Assembly (NCBI RefSeq): GCF_002939475.1
Contig: NZ_PKFQ01000001.1
Coordinates: forward strand, 2,787,001 to 2,851,000
Reading direction: 5' to 3'
Source of the DNA: Streptomyces cinnamoneus
Lineage (GTDB): Bacteria; Actinomycetota; Actinomycetes; Streptomycetales; Streptomycetaceae
Length of the DNA stretch: 64,000 bases
Below, one piece after another: positions 11,106-20,024 of the stretch. The notes beneath the pieces are model-generated. The model searched no databases and had not been told where the DNA came from. It worked only from the letters and a program-made list of their open reading frames with translations. Within the stretch, counting starts at the first letter, position 1. Each line of letters starts with the position of its first letter. Position numbers and translations under genes: made by a program.

Positions 11106-11694
11106 CCGCCGTTCCGCCGGCCTTCGCGGCACCGCCGCGGCGCCTGGCGCCACCGGGCAGGGCGTCACCGGCGGCCAGCCCGGTCGTCAGGTAGCCGCGG
11201 ACGGACGGGCCCGCGGGGCTGCCCTTCACCCACTCCGGGCGCACCCACAGCAGCGCCCCTTCGCGGCGCTCCAGTCCGCCCAGCCACAGGGCCTTGGCCC
11301 ACAGCCCCGCGCCCAGCCCGGCCAGGGCGAGCCCGGCGGCCGCCGGCACCAGGAGGGAGGAGGCGAGCGCGACGGGGAAGGCGGCCAGGAGCCACCAGCG
11401 GCGGCCGCGCCGCCAGCTCCGCAGGGTCACGGCGCGGTCCTGGAGGAAGACGGCCCGCCCGGCCCGTGACGCCCCGCGTGCCAGCTCCGCGTAGCGCCGC
11501 TGGTGGACCCGGAACGCCAAGGCCCCTCCGACGATGAACAGCGCGGCACCCGCCGACACTCCGATCCGGCGTCCGGTGAGCCCCGGCATCAGAACCCCGA
11601 TGCCCGCACTCAGCAGGCCCAGCCACCACAGCCAGCGCGCCGGCGCCCGTACGATCACAGCGACCCGAGCCAGCGCATACGCCCCGCGCCCCAC
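11089..11694 (-). CDS. Small integral membrane protein of unknown function
   Basis: 201 residues with two pairs of predicted membrane helices: WLWWLGLLSAGIGVLMPGL followed by a second near SAGAALFIVGGALAF, then after a basic loop a hairpin around LLAAFPVALASSLLVP and AAGLALAGLGAG. The rest is Arg-rich and cytoplasmic in character. The GTG at 11694 is chosen because GAGGAGG lies 6 bases upstream. It resembles streptomycete proteins annotated only as membrane proteins; I do not recognise a family. Its 3' end overlaps that of the convergent decarboxylase gene by 17 bp. Confidence 0.75.
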   Translation of the reverse strand: MGRGAYALARVAVIVRAPARWLWWLGLLSAGIGVLMPGLTGRRIGVSAGAALFIVGGALAFRVHQRRYAELARGASRAGRAVFLQDRAVTLRSWRRGRRWWLLAAFPVALASSLLVPAAAGLALAGLGAGLWAKALWLGGLERREGALLWVRPEWVKGSPAGPSVRGYLTTGLAAGDALPGGARRRGGAAKAGGTAVSGAR

Positions 11695-11911
11695 GTCAGA
11701 CCTCCTCGTTCCCGCAACTCGCACGCGGCACGTTAACCAACGAATCTGAGTGCGAGCTGAGAAGCGCCCGGCGCGTCCACGGCACCGGGCCGCCACTGAA
11801 GTCATACCCGGGTATCACGGAGGAGTTGGCTCCGCTGTATGACGAGTTCAGCCACCCCGGATTCCTATGGTCATCACATCGATCACGGCGGGACCGGAGG
11901 AGGTGGCCGAC

Positions 11912-12160
11912 ATGGCGGTGCACGAGCGGGGGCTCAGACGGCGGGCGTGGGTCGCGGGCGTGGCGCTGGCCCTGACCGGGCTGCTGAGCGCCTACGCCTC
12001 CGGGCACTCCCACCCGGACCCGCGGGAGACCACCCGGTCCGGCACGCACGCGAGCGGAGGCGCGGCCGGCGGCGACGGCCTCACCGGCCCGCGCTCCGTT
12101 CACTCCACGAACAGCCCCCGCGCCATCGCCTTCGCGTCGAACTCCTCAAGCCGCGCCTGA
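11912..12160 (+). CDS. Possible small secreted protein
   Basis: An 82-residue open frame beginning MAVHERGLRRRAW and continuing with a hydrophobic stretch VAGVALALTGLLSAYA, i.e. a basic N-region and signal-peptide-like core, then a His/Ser/Thr-rich tail. The ATG at 11912 is preceded by GGAGGAGG at 8 bases, which is the main reason to call it. The last 61 bp run antisense into the end of the convergent rpiR-type gene, so the C terminus may be fortuitous. No family recognised. Confidence 0.45.
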   Translation: MAVHERGLRRRAWVAGVALALTGLLSAYASGHSHPDPRETTRSGTHASGGAAGGDGLTGPRSVHSTNSPRAIAFASNSSSRA

Positions 12161-12951
12161 GCGTCCGGCAGCGCGTCGCACATCGCCTCCAGCAGCACCC
12201 GCCCCAGCAGCATCGGCGCGCACGCCGTGTCGAAGGCGAGGCCCGTGCCGACGGCGGCGGGCAGCAGCAGGTCGCTGTGGCGGGCGACGGGGGCGAAGGT
12301 GGAGTCGGCGACCGTAACGACGGTCAGGCCGGCGCTGCGCGCGTACTCCAGGGCCTCGACCACCTCCCGCGGGTGGCGCGGCAGCGCGAAGCACAGCAGT
12401 GCGCTCGCGCCGGCCCGTACGGCGGCGTCGACGCGGTCGACGAGCAGCGTCCCGCCCTCGTCGAGCAGCCGCACGTCGGGGTGGACCTTGCGGGCGAAGT
12501 AGCTGAAACCCGCCGCCTGGGCGGCCGCCGCGCGCAGTCCGAGGACGGGCAGCGGCCGGGACCCGGCGAGCAGCCGGCCCGCGCGGGCGACGGGCTCGGG
12601 GTCGGCCAGCAGGGAGGCCAGGTGCCGGAGATTGTCGATCTCCGCCTGCACGGCCTGCTGGTACTCGTTGGCCGCGCCCTCGCCCGGCGCCTCGGCGGCG
12701 GGGACGACGTCACGCAGGTGGCGGCGCAGCGCGGGGTAGCCGTCGAAGCCGAGGGCCACCGCGAAGCGGGTCACCGAGGGCTGGCTGACGCCGGCCAGCT
12801 CGGCGAGTTCCACACTGGACAGGAACGGGGCGTCGGCGGCGCGCCGCACCACGCAGTGGGCGATGCGCCGCTGAGTGGGCGTCAGCCTGTGCCCCTCGAA
12901 GAGCTTCTGCAGTCGCGCGGTGGCCTCCGGCTCGCCCCCGGTCTCGCTCAT
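12100..12951 (-). CDS. MurR/RpiR family transcriptional regulator
   Basis: 283-residue regulator with an N-terminal HTH_6 domain (LTPTQRRIAHCVV, then LAGVSQPSVTRFAVALGF as the recognition region) and a C-terminal SIS sugar-phosphate-binding domain from about residue 120 (VLGLRAAAAQAAGF, ALLCFALPRHPREVVEAL, AGLTVVTVADS). Such proteins sense phosphosugars or related ligands. The ATG at 12951 is preceded by AGGAGG. Upstream lies a 24-bp inverted repeat (12984-13007) that may be its operator. It follows the acyl-CoA ligase gene on the same strand with 72 bp between, so the two could be one unit or separated by that hairpin. Confidence 0.88.
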   Translation of the reverse strand: MSETGGEPEATARLQKLFEGHRLTPTQRRIAHCVVRRAADAPFLSSVELAELAGVSQPSVTRFAVALGFDGYPALRRHLRDVVPAAEAPGEGAANEYQQAVQAEIDNLRHLASLLADPEPVARAGRLLAGSRPLPVLGLRAAAAQAAGFSYFARKVHPDVRLLDEGGTLLVDRVDAAVRAGASALLCFALPRHPREVVEALEYARSAGLTVVTVADSTFAPVARHSDLLLPAAVGTGLAFDTACAPMLLGRVLLEAMCDALPDAQARLEEFDAKAMARGLFVE

Positions 12952-12983
12952 CGGCCCTCCTATAAGTCATTCACCCGGCCCGT

Positions 12984-13007
12984 ACCCTGCATGAAATTAT
13001 GCAGGGT
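12984..13007. promoter_or_regulatory. Perfect inverted repeat upstream of the rpiR-type gene
   Basis: Nine-base arms ACCCTGCAT and ATGCAGGGT flank the AT-rich core GAAATT, just upstream of the regulator gene. An AT-rich palindromic core suits an RpiR-family operator and autoregulation. The same repeat lies downstream of the acyl-CoA ligase stop, so a terminator is the alternative reading. Confidence 0.45.
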
Positions 13008-13023
13008 GCGGGACCCAGGCGGG

Positions 13024-14490
13024 TCACAGCGGCGGCAGGAGCTTCTTCTGCGGCTTGCCCATGGCGTTGCGCGGCAGGGCGTCCATGAAGCGGATGCGCC
13101 GCGGCCGCTTGTGCACCGACAGATGGCCGGCCACGAAGTCGATCAGCGCCTGCTCGCCGACCCCGTCGGCCACCACGTAGGCGACGATCTCCTGCCCGAG
13201 GTCCTCGTGGGGCACCCCGACGACGGCCGCCTCGCTGACCGCCGGGTGGTCGAGCAGGGCGTTCTCGACCTCGCCCGCGCCGATGCGGTAGCCGCCGGAC
13301 TTGATGAGGTCGGTGGAGGCGCGGCCGACGATGCGGTGGGTGCCGTCCGCCTCCACGGCCGCGATGTCGCCCGTGCGGAACCAGCCGTCGGCGGTGTACG
13401 CGCCGGCCGTCGCCTCCGGGCGGCCCAGGTAGCCGCTGAACAGCGTGGGCCCGGACACCTCCAGCTCCCCGATGCCGCCCTCCTCGCCGGTCTCGACCAC
13501 CCGGGTGCGCACGCCCGGCAGCGGCAGGCCCACCGAGCCCTGCCGGCGTTCGCCGTCGGCCCGGGTGGAGAGGGTGATCAGGGTCTCGGTCATGCCGTAC
13601 CGCTCGACGGGCCGCTGGCCCGTGAGCGCCTCCAGGTCCCGGAAGACCGGCGCGGGCAGCGCCGCGCTGCCGGACACCAGCAGCCGGGCCCCGGCGAGCG
13701 CCCGCGCGGCGGACGCGTCGCGCACCACCCGCGACCACACGGTCGGCACCCCGAAGTAGAGGCTGCCGCCCGCGGCCGCGTACGCCTCGGGGGTCGGGCG
13801 GCCGGTGTGCACCAGGCGGCAGCCGGTGCGCAGCGCGCCCAGCACGCCCAGGACGAGCCCGTGGACGTGGAAGAGCGGCAGCCCGTGCACCAGGGTGTCC
13901 TCGGCGGTCCACCGCCAGGCCTCGGCGAGCCCGTCGAGGCCCGCCGCGACGGCGCCGCGCGGGATCAGCGCACCCTTGGGCGCCCCCGTGGTGCCGGAGG
14001 TGTAGAGCACGAACGCGGTCGTCCCCGGGTCCGGCTCGGGACCGGACCAGGAAGCCCGCTCCCGTATGTCCACGGGCACCTCCTCGCCGAGCAGCAGCTC
14101 GGCGCCGGAGTCGCGCAGGATGTGCTCGCGTTCGGCGGGCCCGGCGTCCGGCGGCAGGGGCACCACGGGCACACCGGCGAGCAGCCCGCCGACGACGGCG
14201 ACGACCGTCTCCGGCGTCGCCTCGGCCCGCACCGCCACCGAGGAGGCCCCGGCCACCCGGGTCGCCACCGCGGCGGCGGCGCCGAGGAGTTCCTCGCGGC
14301 TGAGGGCCCGTCCGGCGACGGTCAGCGCGTCCGGCCGGTCGCCGGCGTCCGGGGCGGTCAGGGCTGACAGCAGGGGCACGGTCACGCTCGTTCCTTCGCT
14401 CGTTCCTCGGTTCGCTTCTGCGTCGGCGCGGCGCACGGGCGCGGCCTTCGTCGTCGTCTGCGGCCCGGCAGCCGCGTGTGCGTCGCTCAC
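13024..14490 (-). CDS. Acyl-CoA synthetase, malonyl-CoA ligase (MatB)-like
   Basis: ANL-superfamily adenylate-forming ligase of 488 residues that would activate a short carboxylate, most likely malonate or methylmalonate, with ATP and CoA. The P-loop-like motif is VLYTSGTTGAPKGA, the core is LPLFHVHGLVLGVLGALR, ERYGMTETL is the A5 motif, and the C-terminal hinge region holds DLIKSGGYRIGAGEVEN with the catalytic Lys in NAMGKPQKK. These segments closely resemble Streptomyces MatB. The GTG at 14490 has AAAGGAG 7 bases upstream; a second GTG about 45 codons downstream also has a fair site and would remove a low-complexity N terminus. The neighbouring RpiR-type gene may control it. Confidence 0.85.
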   Translation of the reverse strand: MSDAHAAAGPQTTTKAAPVRRADAEANRGTSEGTSVTVPLLSALTAPDAGDRPDALTVAGRALSREELLGAAAAVATRVAGASSVAVRAEATPETVVAVVGGLLAGVPVVPLPPDAGPAEREHILRDSGAELLLGEEVPVDIRERASWSGPEPDPGTTAFVLYTSGTTGAPKGALIPRGAVAAGLDGLAEAWRWTAEDTLVHGLPLFHVHGLVLGVLGALRTGCRLVHTGRPTPEAYAAAGGSLYFGVPTVWSRVVRDASAARALAGARLLVSGSAALPAPVFRDLEALTGQRPVERYGMTETLITLSTRADGERRQGSVGLPLPGVRTRVVETGEEGGIGELEVSGPTLFSGYLGRPEATAGAYTADGWFRTGDIAAVEADGTHRIVGRASTDLIKSGGYRIGAGEVENALLDHPAVSEAAVVGVPHEDLGQEIVAYVVADGVGEQALIDFVAGHLSVHKRPRRIRFMDALPRNAMGKPQKKLLPPL

Positions 14491-14596
14491 AGGTCTGCTC
14501 CTTTCCACGGGGCCGCCCCCAAGGGGGGCACCCCCTCTGCGGATACGGGTGCTGGCCCCAGCGACGTGGGGCCCCTGTGACCGTATCGTCGCTGCC

Positions 14597-15040
14597 ATGA
14601 TGGCCCGCGATCCCGAGCTGAAGAAGGACCTCGACGCGACCTTGCAGACGCGCAAGGAGCTGGGGCCCGAGTACGAGTCGGAGCTGCTCGACTCCTTCCT
14701 GGAGAAGGTCGAGTACCGCCTGGACGAGAAGGTGGCCGCCACGGCGGACCGCCAGGTGCGCCGGCATCTCGCCGAGCGTCAGATGAGCGTGGCGCGGGGC
14801 GGGCGGTCCCCCGCCGGCGCCCCGTCGGGCTCCGGGCCCTTCGCCGAGCGCTTCGGCTTCGCCGCGGTCTCCCTGGTGCTGGCGATCCCGCTCTCCGCCA
14901 TCGGCGCCGTCAACGCGGGCCTGGCGGGGCTGCTGGTCACCTGGACCGGCATCGTGGGCGTCAACGTCGCCCAGGCGGCCGGCGGCGTCCCCTGGGCGCG
15001 CCGGAGCCGCAAGGGGGAGCGCGACGCGGAGGAGAGCTGA
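14597..15040 (+). CDS. Small membrane protein with charged helical N terminus
   Basis: 147 residues beginning MMARDPELKKDLDATLQTRKELG, a strongly charged helical region with LLDSFLEKVEYRLDEKV (likely short coiled coil), then two hydrophobic segments (FAAVSLVLAIPLSAIGA and GLLVTWTGIVGVNVAQAAG) and a basic C terminus. The two adjacent ATG codons have no clear ribosome-binding site, so the mRNA may be leaderless. It is divergent from the MatB-like gene. Recognised only as a widespread actinobacterial hypothetical protein. Confidence 0.7.
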   Translation: MMARDPELKKDLDATLQTRKELGPEYESELLDSFLEKVEYRLDEKVAATADRQVRRHLAERQMSVARGGRSPAGAPSGSGPFAERFGFAAVSLVLAIPLSAIGAVNAGLAGLLVTWTGIVGVNVAQAAGGVPWARRSRKGERDAEES

Positions 15041-15543
15041 CGGGGACCGCTGGACCCTGACCGGGACGGCCGGGAAGTGACGGGCTGGGGGGGTGCCGGC
15101 CGGGGACTGGTGGGTGCCGGGCCGAGGCCGGCCGGCTTCCCCCAGGGCGGGCGCTCCACCGAGCCCTTCCGGCAGGATCCGCGCGCCGTGGGCCGGCTCC
15201 TCGGGCCGGCGCTCCGCGGGGACCGCCGCACCCCGGCACGAAGCCGGGGCCGGGACGGCGGCGGCCCCCACGCCGGGCGCACCGGCATCCGCACGGAGCG
15301 GAAGCCGGCACCGCGCCCGGACGGCCGGGTTCCGGGAGCCGCTCCGGAAATTCCGCACCGCCGCGCAGGCCGCACCGGCCGGGAGCGAACCCCCGCACCG
15401 GCACACCCCCACTATGACGAGCCCGTGTTAAGCGCACGCTGCGCGCATGTGACACCCGCGTACGTTCCGCGGGCCGGGCGGTGGACGCCCGTTCCACGGG
15501 CCCGACGGCGGGCGCCGGCACGCGGTGCCCGCCCCGTCACGCC
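15041..15543. other. Intergenic region between convergent genes, no gene seen
   Basis: About 500 bp of very GC-rich sequence between the convergent small membrane protein and CBS genes. Frames that stay open here have no ribosome-binding site and no recognisable protein. A short hairpin CGGGCG/CGCCCG at 15475-15491 could help terminate CBS transcription. Nothing else can be supported. Confidence 0.5.
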
Positions 15544-16938
15544 CTACTTCGCGGCGCTCGTGTCCGCCGCGAGGAACGCCAGCAGGTCCTGACGGCTCAC
15601 CACACCGGTCGGCTTGCCGTCGACCAGCACGATCGCCGCGTCCGCGTCGCCCAGCACCGCCATCAGGTCGGCCACCGGCTCGCCCGAGCCGACCTGCGGC
15701 AGCGGCAGGCTCATGTGCTTCTCCAGCGGGTCGTCCAGCGAGGCGCGCTGCGCGAACAGCGCGTCCAGCAGGTCCCGTTCGACGACCGAGCCGATGACCT
15801 CGGCGGCCATCACATCGGGGTGCCCCGCGCCCGGCTTGACGATGGGCATCTGCGAGACGCCGTACTCACGGAGCACCTCGATGGCCTGACCGACCGTCTC
15901 CTCGGGGTGCATGTGCACCAGCGAGGGCAGGTCGCCGTCCTTGCGCCGCAGCACGTCGCCCACGCGCGCGGCGTCGCCGGCCTCCTCCAGGAAGCCGTAG
16001 TCCGCCATCCACTCGTCGTTGAAGATCTTGCTCAGGTAGCCGCGGCCGCTGTCCGGCAGCAGCACGACGACCACGTCGTCCGGACCGAGCCGCTCCGCCA
16101 CGCGCAGGGCACTGACGACCGCCATGCCGCAGGAGCCGCCCACGAGCAGGCCCTCCTCCTTGGCGAGGCGGCGGGTCATCTGGAAGGCGTCCTTGTCCGA
16201 GACCGCCACGATCTCGTCCGGCACCGAGCCGTCGTAGGCGGTCGGCCAGAAGTCCTCACCGACGCCCTCGATCAGGTACGGGCGGCCGGAGCCGCCGCTG
16301 TAGACCGAACCCTCGGGGTCCGAGCCGATGACCTGGACGCGGCCCTCGCTGACCTCCTTGAGGTAGCGGCCCGTACCGCTGATCGTGCCGCCCGTGCCCA
16401 CGCCCGCCACGAAGTGCGTGATCTTCCCCTCGGTCTGCTCCCACAGCTCGGGGCCGGTCGAGTGGTAGTGCGACAGCGGGTTGTTGGGGTTGCTGTACTG
16501 GTCCGGCTTCCAGGCGTTCGGCGTCTCGCGCACCAGCCGGTCGGAGACGTTGTAGTAGGAGTCCGGGTGCTCCGGGTCCACCGCGGTCGGGCAGACGACG
16601 ACCTCGGCACCGTACGCCCGCAGTACGTTGATCTTGTCCTGGGAGACCTTGTCCGGGCAGACGAAGATGCACTTGTAGCCCTTCTGTTGGGCCACGATCG
16701 CCAGACCCACGCCCGTGTTGCCGGACGTCGGCTCCACGATCGTGCCGCCGGGCTTGAGCTCCCCCGACTTCTCCGCCGCCTCCACCATGCGCAGGGCGAT
16801 GCGGTCCTTCACGGACCCGCCGGGGTTGAAGTACTCGACCTTGGCGAGGACGGTGGCCTGAACGCCTTCGGTCACACTGTTGAGCTTCACCAGCGGGGTG
16901 TTGCCAACGAGCTCAATCATCGAATCGTGATACTGCAC
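15544..16938 (-). CDS. cbs: Cystathionine beta-synthase
   Basis: PLP enzyme joining L-serine and L-homocysteine to cystathionine (transsulphuration), cytoplasmic, 464 residues. The PLP domain starts LVGNTPLVKLNSV; the Schiff-base Lys is 44 in GGSVKDRIALRM; EPTSGNTGVGLA, GGTISGTGRYLK and GGSCGMAVV complete the fold. Two CBS regulatory modules fill residues about 340-460 (MHPEETVGQAIEVL, QVGSGEPVADLMAVL). The GTG at 16938 is preceded by GGAG at 6 bases. Unlike the animal enzyme there is no haem domain. An O-acetylserine-dependent or mixed activity is possible in this family. Confidence 0.93.
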   Translation of the reverse strand: MQYHDSMIELVGNTPLVKLNSVTEGVQATVLAKVEYFNPGGSVKDRIALRMVEAAEKSGELKPGGTIVEPTSGNTGVGLAIVAQQKGYKCIFVCPDKVSQDKINVLRAYGAEVVVCPTAVDPEHPDSYYNVSDRLVRETPNAWKPDQYSNPNNPLSHYHSTGPELWEQTEGKITHFVAGVGTGGTISGTGRYLKEVSEGRVQVIGSDPEGSVYSGGSGRPYLIEGVGEDFWPTAYDGSVPDEIVAVSDKDAFQMTRRLAKEEGLLVGGSCGMAVVSALRVAERLGPDDVVVVLLPDSGRGYLSKIFNDEWMADYGFLEEAGDAARVGDVLRRKDGDLPSLVHMHPEETVGQAIEVLREYGVSQMPIVKPGAGHPDVMAAEVIGSVVERDLLDALFAQRASLDDPLEKHMSLPLPQVGSGEPVADLMAVLGDADAAIVLVDGKPTGVVSRQDLLAFLAADTSAAK

Positions 16939-17083
16939 GGTGATCTCCGCGGTCGGGGGCACTAGCGGTCGTCGCGTGCCCATACCGCCAGCCTAGAACG
17001 CGTCCGACCGCACCAATGGCGCGTTGCGAAGGCGGGCGCTCGGGGCAACCTGCTCATAGCGCGCCGTGGCAAGGGCGCGCGGG

Positions 17084-17104
17084 CTTCGTGAAGCTTTCAT
17101 GAAG
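17084..17104. promoter_or_regulatory. 21-bp imperfect palindrome upstream of the SGNH hydrolase gene
   Basis: The sequence from CTTCGTGAAG to CATGAAG is nearly self-complementary over 21 bp around a central HindIII-like AAGCTT. It stands out because the surrounding sequence is GC-rich and this stretch is not. It lies in the divergent promoter region between cbs and the SGNH hydrolase gene, about 40 bp upstream of the latter, and is a plausible operator. Confidence 0.4.
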
Positions 17105-17144
17105 CGTTTGTAAAACGGGTTCCCGGCGCGGAGGAGGCCGTCCG

Positions 17145-18251
17145 ATGTCGATGTCGAGGGCGAGGGTCGCACGGCGGATCGCCGCAGCGGCGGCGTACGG
17201 CGGCGGCGGGGCCGGCCTGCTGGGCGGAGCGGCGCTCGGGGTGCTGCTCACCGAGGTGGCGCTGGCCAGGCGGGTCGTCGGCGGGGCCGGCGGCACCCCG
17301 CCGCACGCCGACGGGCGCTACGGCTCGGCGTTCGTGCACAGCCTGGGCGCCGAGCCGCTGGTGCTGGGCGTGCTCGGCGACTCCACGGCCGCCGGGCAGG
17401 GCGTGCACCGGCCGCGGCAGACGCCCGGGGCCCTGCTCGCGACGGGGCTCGCCGCGGTCGCCGAGCGGCCGGTGGTGCTGCACAACGTGGCGCTGTCCGG
17501 CGCGCAGTCGTACGACCTGGAGCGGCAGGTCACCCAGGTCCTGTCCGATCCCGAGCGGGCGCCCGACGTGTGCGTGATCATGATCGGCGCGAACGACGTC
17601 ACGCACCGGGTGCCGTACGCGCGCTCGGTGCGGCTGCTGTCCGAGGCCGTGCGCAGACTGCGGGACGCCGGGTGCGAGGTCGTGGTGGGCACGTGCCCGG
17701 ACCTGGGCACGATCGAGCCGGTGTACCAGCCGCTGCGCTGGCTGGCGCGGCGGCTGAGCCGGCAGCTGGCCGCCGCGCAGACGATAGGGGTGCTGGAGGC
17801 GGGCGGGCGGACGGTCTCGCTGGGCGACCTGCTGGGCCCGGAGTTCGCGGAGAACCCGCGGGAGCTGTTCGGGCCGGACAACTACCACCCGTCGGCCGAG
17901 GGCTACGCGACCGCGGCGATGGCCGTGCTGCCGACGCTGTGCGCGGCGCTGGGGCTGTGGCCGGAGGACGAGGAGCGGCCCGACGCGACGCGGCGGGAGG
18001 GCATCCTGCCGGTGGCCCGGGCGGCGGCGGAGGCGGCGTCCGAGGGCGGCACGGAGGTCACGCCCGCGGGGCGGGGGCGGCGCTGGGCGCTGCTCAAGCG
18101 CCGGCGGCGGCAGCGGCTGCCGGTGGCGGAGGGGGCGGAGACCGGGGGCGGGCCGGGATCCGGGGCCGGATCGGCGCCCGGGACCGGGGCCGCGTCGGGA
18201 TCCGCGACCGGGCAGGCGTGGGACGCCGCGCATACCGACGCCGGGCCGTGA
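17145..18251 (+). CDS. SGNH/GDSL-family hydrolase, membrane-anchored or secreted
   Basis: 368-residue GDSL esterase/lipase-like protein. Block I is LGVLGDSTAAGQG (catalytic Ser in GDS), block III is IMIGANDVTHRV (Asn), and block V is FGPDNYHPSAEGY (Asp/His). The Ala/Gly-rich hydrophobic N terminus (about residues 12-37) looks like a signal anchor. The C-terminal 100 residues are a basic patch followed by Gly/Ser/Ala repeats with no domain. The ATG at 17145 has GGAGGAGG upstream. Substrate is unknown; lipids or cell-envelope esters are likely for the family. Confidence 0.85.
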   Translation: MSMSRARVARRIAAAAAYGGGGAGLLGGAALGVLLTEVALARRVVGGAGGTPPHADGRYGSAFVHSLGAEPLVLGVLGDSTAAGQGVHRPRQTPGALLATGLAAVAERPVVLHNVALSGAQSYDLERQVTQVLSDPERAPDVCVIMIGANDVTHRVPYARSVRLLSEAVRRLRDAGCEVVVGTCPDLGTIEPVYQPLRWLARRLSRQLAAAQTIGVLEAGGRTVSLGDLLGPEFAENPRELFGPDNYHPSAEGYATAAMAVLPTLCAALGLWPEDEERPDATRREGILPVARAAAEAASEGGTEVTPAGRGRRWALLKRRRRQRLPVAEGAETGGGPGSGAGSAPGTGAASGSATGQAWDAAHTDAGP

Positions 18252-18510
18252 GGGGGCCGACGGGCCCTTCTGGGGGCTGGATTGTTCACGGCCCCCGCCC
18301 CGCGGGGCCCGCCCGGACAGTCGCCGCAGACAACTCCTTCACGCCCCCTGCCAGGCACCGTCCCACCCCGCCCGTCCCGCCTGTTCCGTGACCGCGGCCG
18401 CCCGCCCATAGTGGAAAGAGGCCCGTTTCACAGGTGGGAAGCCGTGACCACCGGCGTACTTGCGGGTAACTTCCCGGAGAGTCCTGCCCACTCGCGCCAT
18501 TGGAGCCGTG

Positions 18511-19731
18511 ATGCCCGAAGCCGTGATCGTCTCAACCGCCCGCTCCCCCATCGGCCGGGCCTTCAAGGGCTCCCTGAAGGAGCTGCGGCCCGACGACCTC
18601 ACCGCCACGATCATTCAGGCCGCGCTCGCCAAGGTGCCGGAGCTCGACCCGCGTGAGATCGACGACCTGATGCTCGGCTGCGGCATGCCCGGCGGCGAGC
18701 AGGGCCACAACCTGGCCCGCATCGTGGCCGTGCAGATGGGCATGGACCACCTGCCCGCCACCACGATCACCCGCTACTGCGCCTCGTCGCTCCAGACCTC
18801 GCGGATGGCGCTGCACGCCATCAAGGCGGGCGAGGGCGACGTCTTCATCTCGGCGGGCGTGGAGATGGTGTCGCGTTCGGTCAACGGCTCCTCGGACGGC
18901 ATCCCGGGCACCCACAACCCGCTCTTCGCCGATGCGGAGGCCCGTACCGCCGCCCGCGCCGAGAAGGGCGGCGAGGGCTGGCACGACCCGCGCGAGGACG
19001 GTCTGGTCCCGGACGCGTACATGGCCATGGGCCAGACCGCCGAGAACCTGGCCCGCCTCAAGGGCGTGACCCGCCAGGAGATGGACGAGTTCGGCGTGCG
19101 GTCGCAGAACCTCGCGGAGGAGGCCATCGAGAAGGGCTTCTGGGAGCGCGAGATCACGCCGGTGACGTTGCCGGACGGCACGGTCGTCAGCAAGGACGAC
19201 GGGCCGCGCGCGGGCGTCACGCTGGAGGGCGTCCAGGGGCTGAAGCCCGCGTTCCGCCCGGACGGCCTGATCACCGCCGCCAACTGCTGCCCCCTCAACG
19301 ACGGCGCCGCCGCAGTGGTGATCATGTCCGACACCAAGGCGCGCGAGCTGGGCCTGACCCCGCTGGCCCGCATCGTGTCCACGGGCGTCTCGGCCCTGTC
19401 GCCCGAGATCATGGGCTACGGGCCGGTCGAGGCCAGCCGGCAGGCCCTCAAGCGGGCCGGTCTGACCGTCGGCGACATCGACCTGGTCGAGATCAACGAG
19501 GCCTTCGCCGCGCAGGTCATCCCCTCCTACCGGGACCTGGGGATCGACCTCGACAAGCTCAACGTCAACGGCGGCGCCATCGCCGTCGGCCACCCCTTCG
19601 GCATGACCGGTGCCCGCATCACCGGCACCCTCATCAATTCCCTGCAGTTCCACGACAAGCAGTTCGGTCTGGAGACCATGTGCGTGGGTGGGGGCCAGGG
19701 GATGGCCATGGTCATCGAGCGGCTGAGCTGA
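18511..19731 (+). CDS. Acetyl-CoA C-acetyltransferase (thiolase)
   Basis: 406-residue thiolase that either condenses two acetyl-CoA to acetoacetyl-CoA or cleaves 3-ketoacyl-CoA in beta-oxidation. The nucleophile is Cys90 in [14 protein letters not shown], the general-base His is in [16 protein letters not shown], and the second catalytic Cys is in [19 protein letters not shown] is the usual loop motif. The ATG at 18511 has GGAG 5 bases upstream. No FadB-like partner is adjacent, so direction cannot be decided. The last five codons and stop lie inside a 90-bp sequence that is perfectly repeated downstream. Confidence 0.93.
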   Translation: MPEAVIVSTARSPIGRAFKGSLKELRPDDLTATIIQAALAKVPELDPREIDDLMLGCGMPGGEQGHNLARIVAVQMGMDHLPATTITRYCASSLQTSRMALHAIKAGEGDVFISAGVEMVSRSVNGSSDGIPGTHNPLFADAEARTAARAEKGGEGWHDPREDGLVPDAYMAMGQTAENLARLKGVTRQEMDEFGVRSQNLAEEAIEKGFWEREITPVTLPDGTVVSKDDGPRAGVTLEGVQGLKPAFRPDGLITAANCCPLNDGAAAVVIMSDTKARELGLTPLARIVSTGVSALSPEIMGYGPVEASRQALKRAGLTVGDIDLVEINEAFAAQVIPSYRDLGIDLDKLNVNGGAIAVGHPFGMTGARITGTLINSLQFHDKQFGLETMCVGGGQGMAMVIERLS

Positions 19732-19906
19732 GCCGTAGCGGAGGGTGGGGGTCGCCTGAGGGACGAAGGCGGCACCCGCCCGCAGCGCAGGCGAAGCGCA
19801 GCGCGACCACCAGGCCCGAGCGGCTGAGCTGAGCCGTAGCGGAGGGTGGGGGTCGCCTGAGGGACGAAGGCGGCACCCGCCCGCAGCGCAGGCGAAGCGC
19901 AGCGCG
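19716..19906. repeat. 90-bp perfect tandem duplication spanning the thiolase 3' end
   Basis: Positions 19716-19805 and 19817-19906 are identical over 90 bp, period 101 bp. Copy 1 contains the codons for ERLS and the stop of the thiolase gene; copy 2 repeats that coding tail in non-coding sequence. Inside each copy GGGTGGGGGTCGCC and GGCGGCACCCGCCC can pair imperfectly, so the duplication gives two terminator-like hairpins in tandem. The rest of the 486-bp gap to 20217 holds the element at 20025-20070. Confidence 0.9.
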
Positions 19907-20024
19907 GCCAGGGGCCCGTCCTCGGTGTTCTTCCGCCTGATCAACTGAGACCTGCGCGATCAACTGACCGCCTTGTCTGGCATGCACATCTGCCAGCGGC
20001 AATGTCCGTTCACCTTGCCGAAAC

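Noticed and set aside
11839..14367. Long plus-strand open frame opposite the RpiR and MatB-like genes
   Set aside because: Low-complexity Arg/Gly/His translation with no start signal; the minus-strand genes are convincing.
14491..14742. N-terminal extension of the MatB-like protein
   Set aside because: The GTG at 14490 has a strong AAAGGAG site, and the extension overlaps the divergent gene at 14597.
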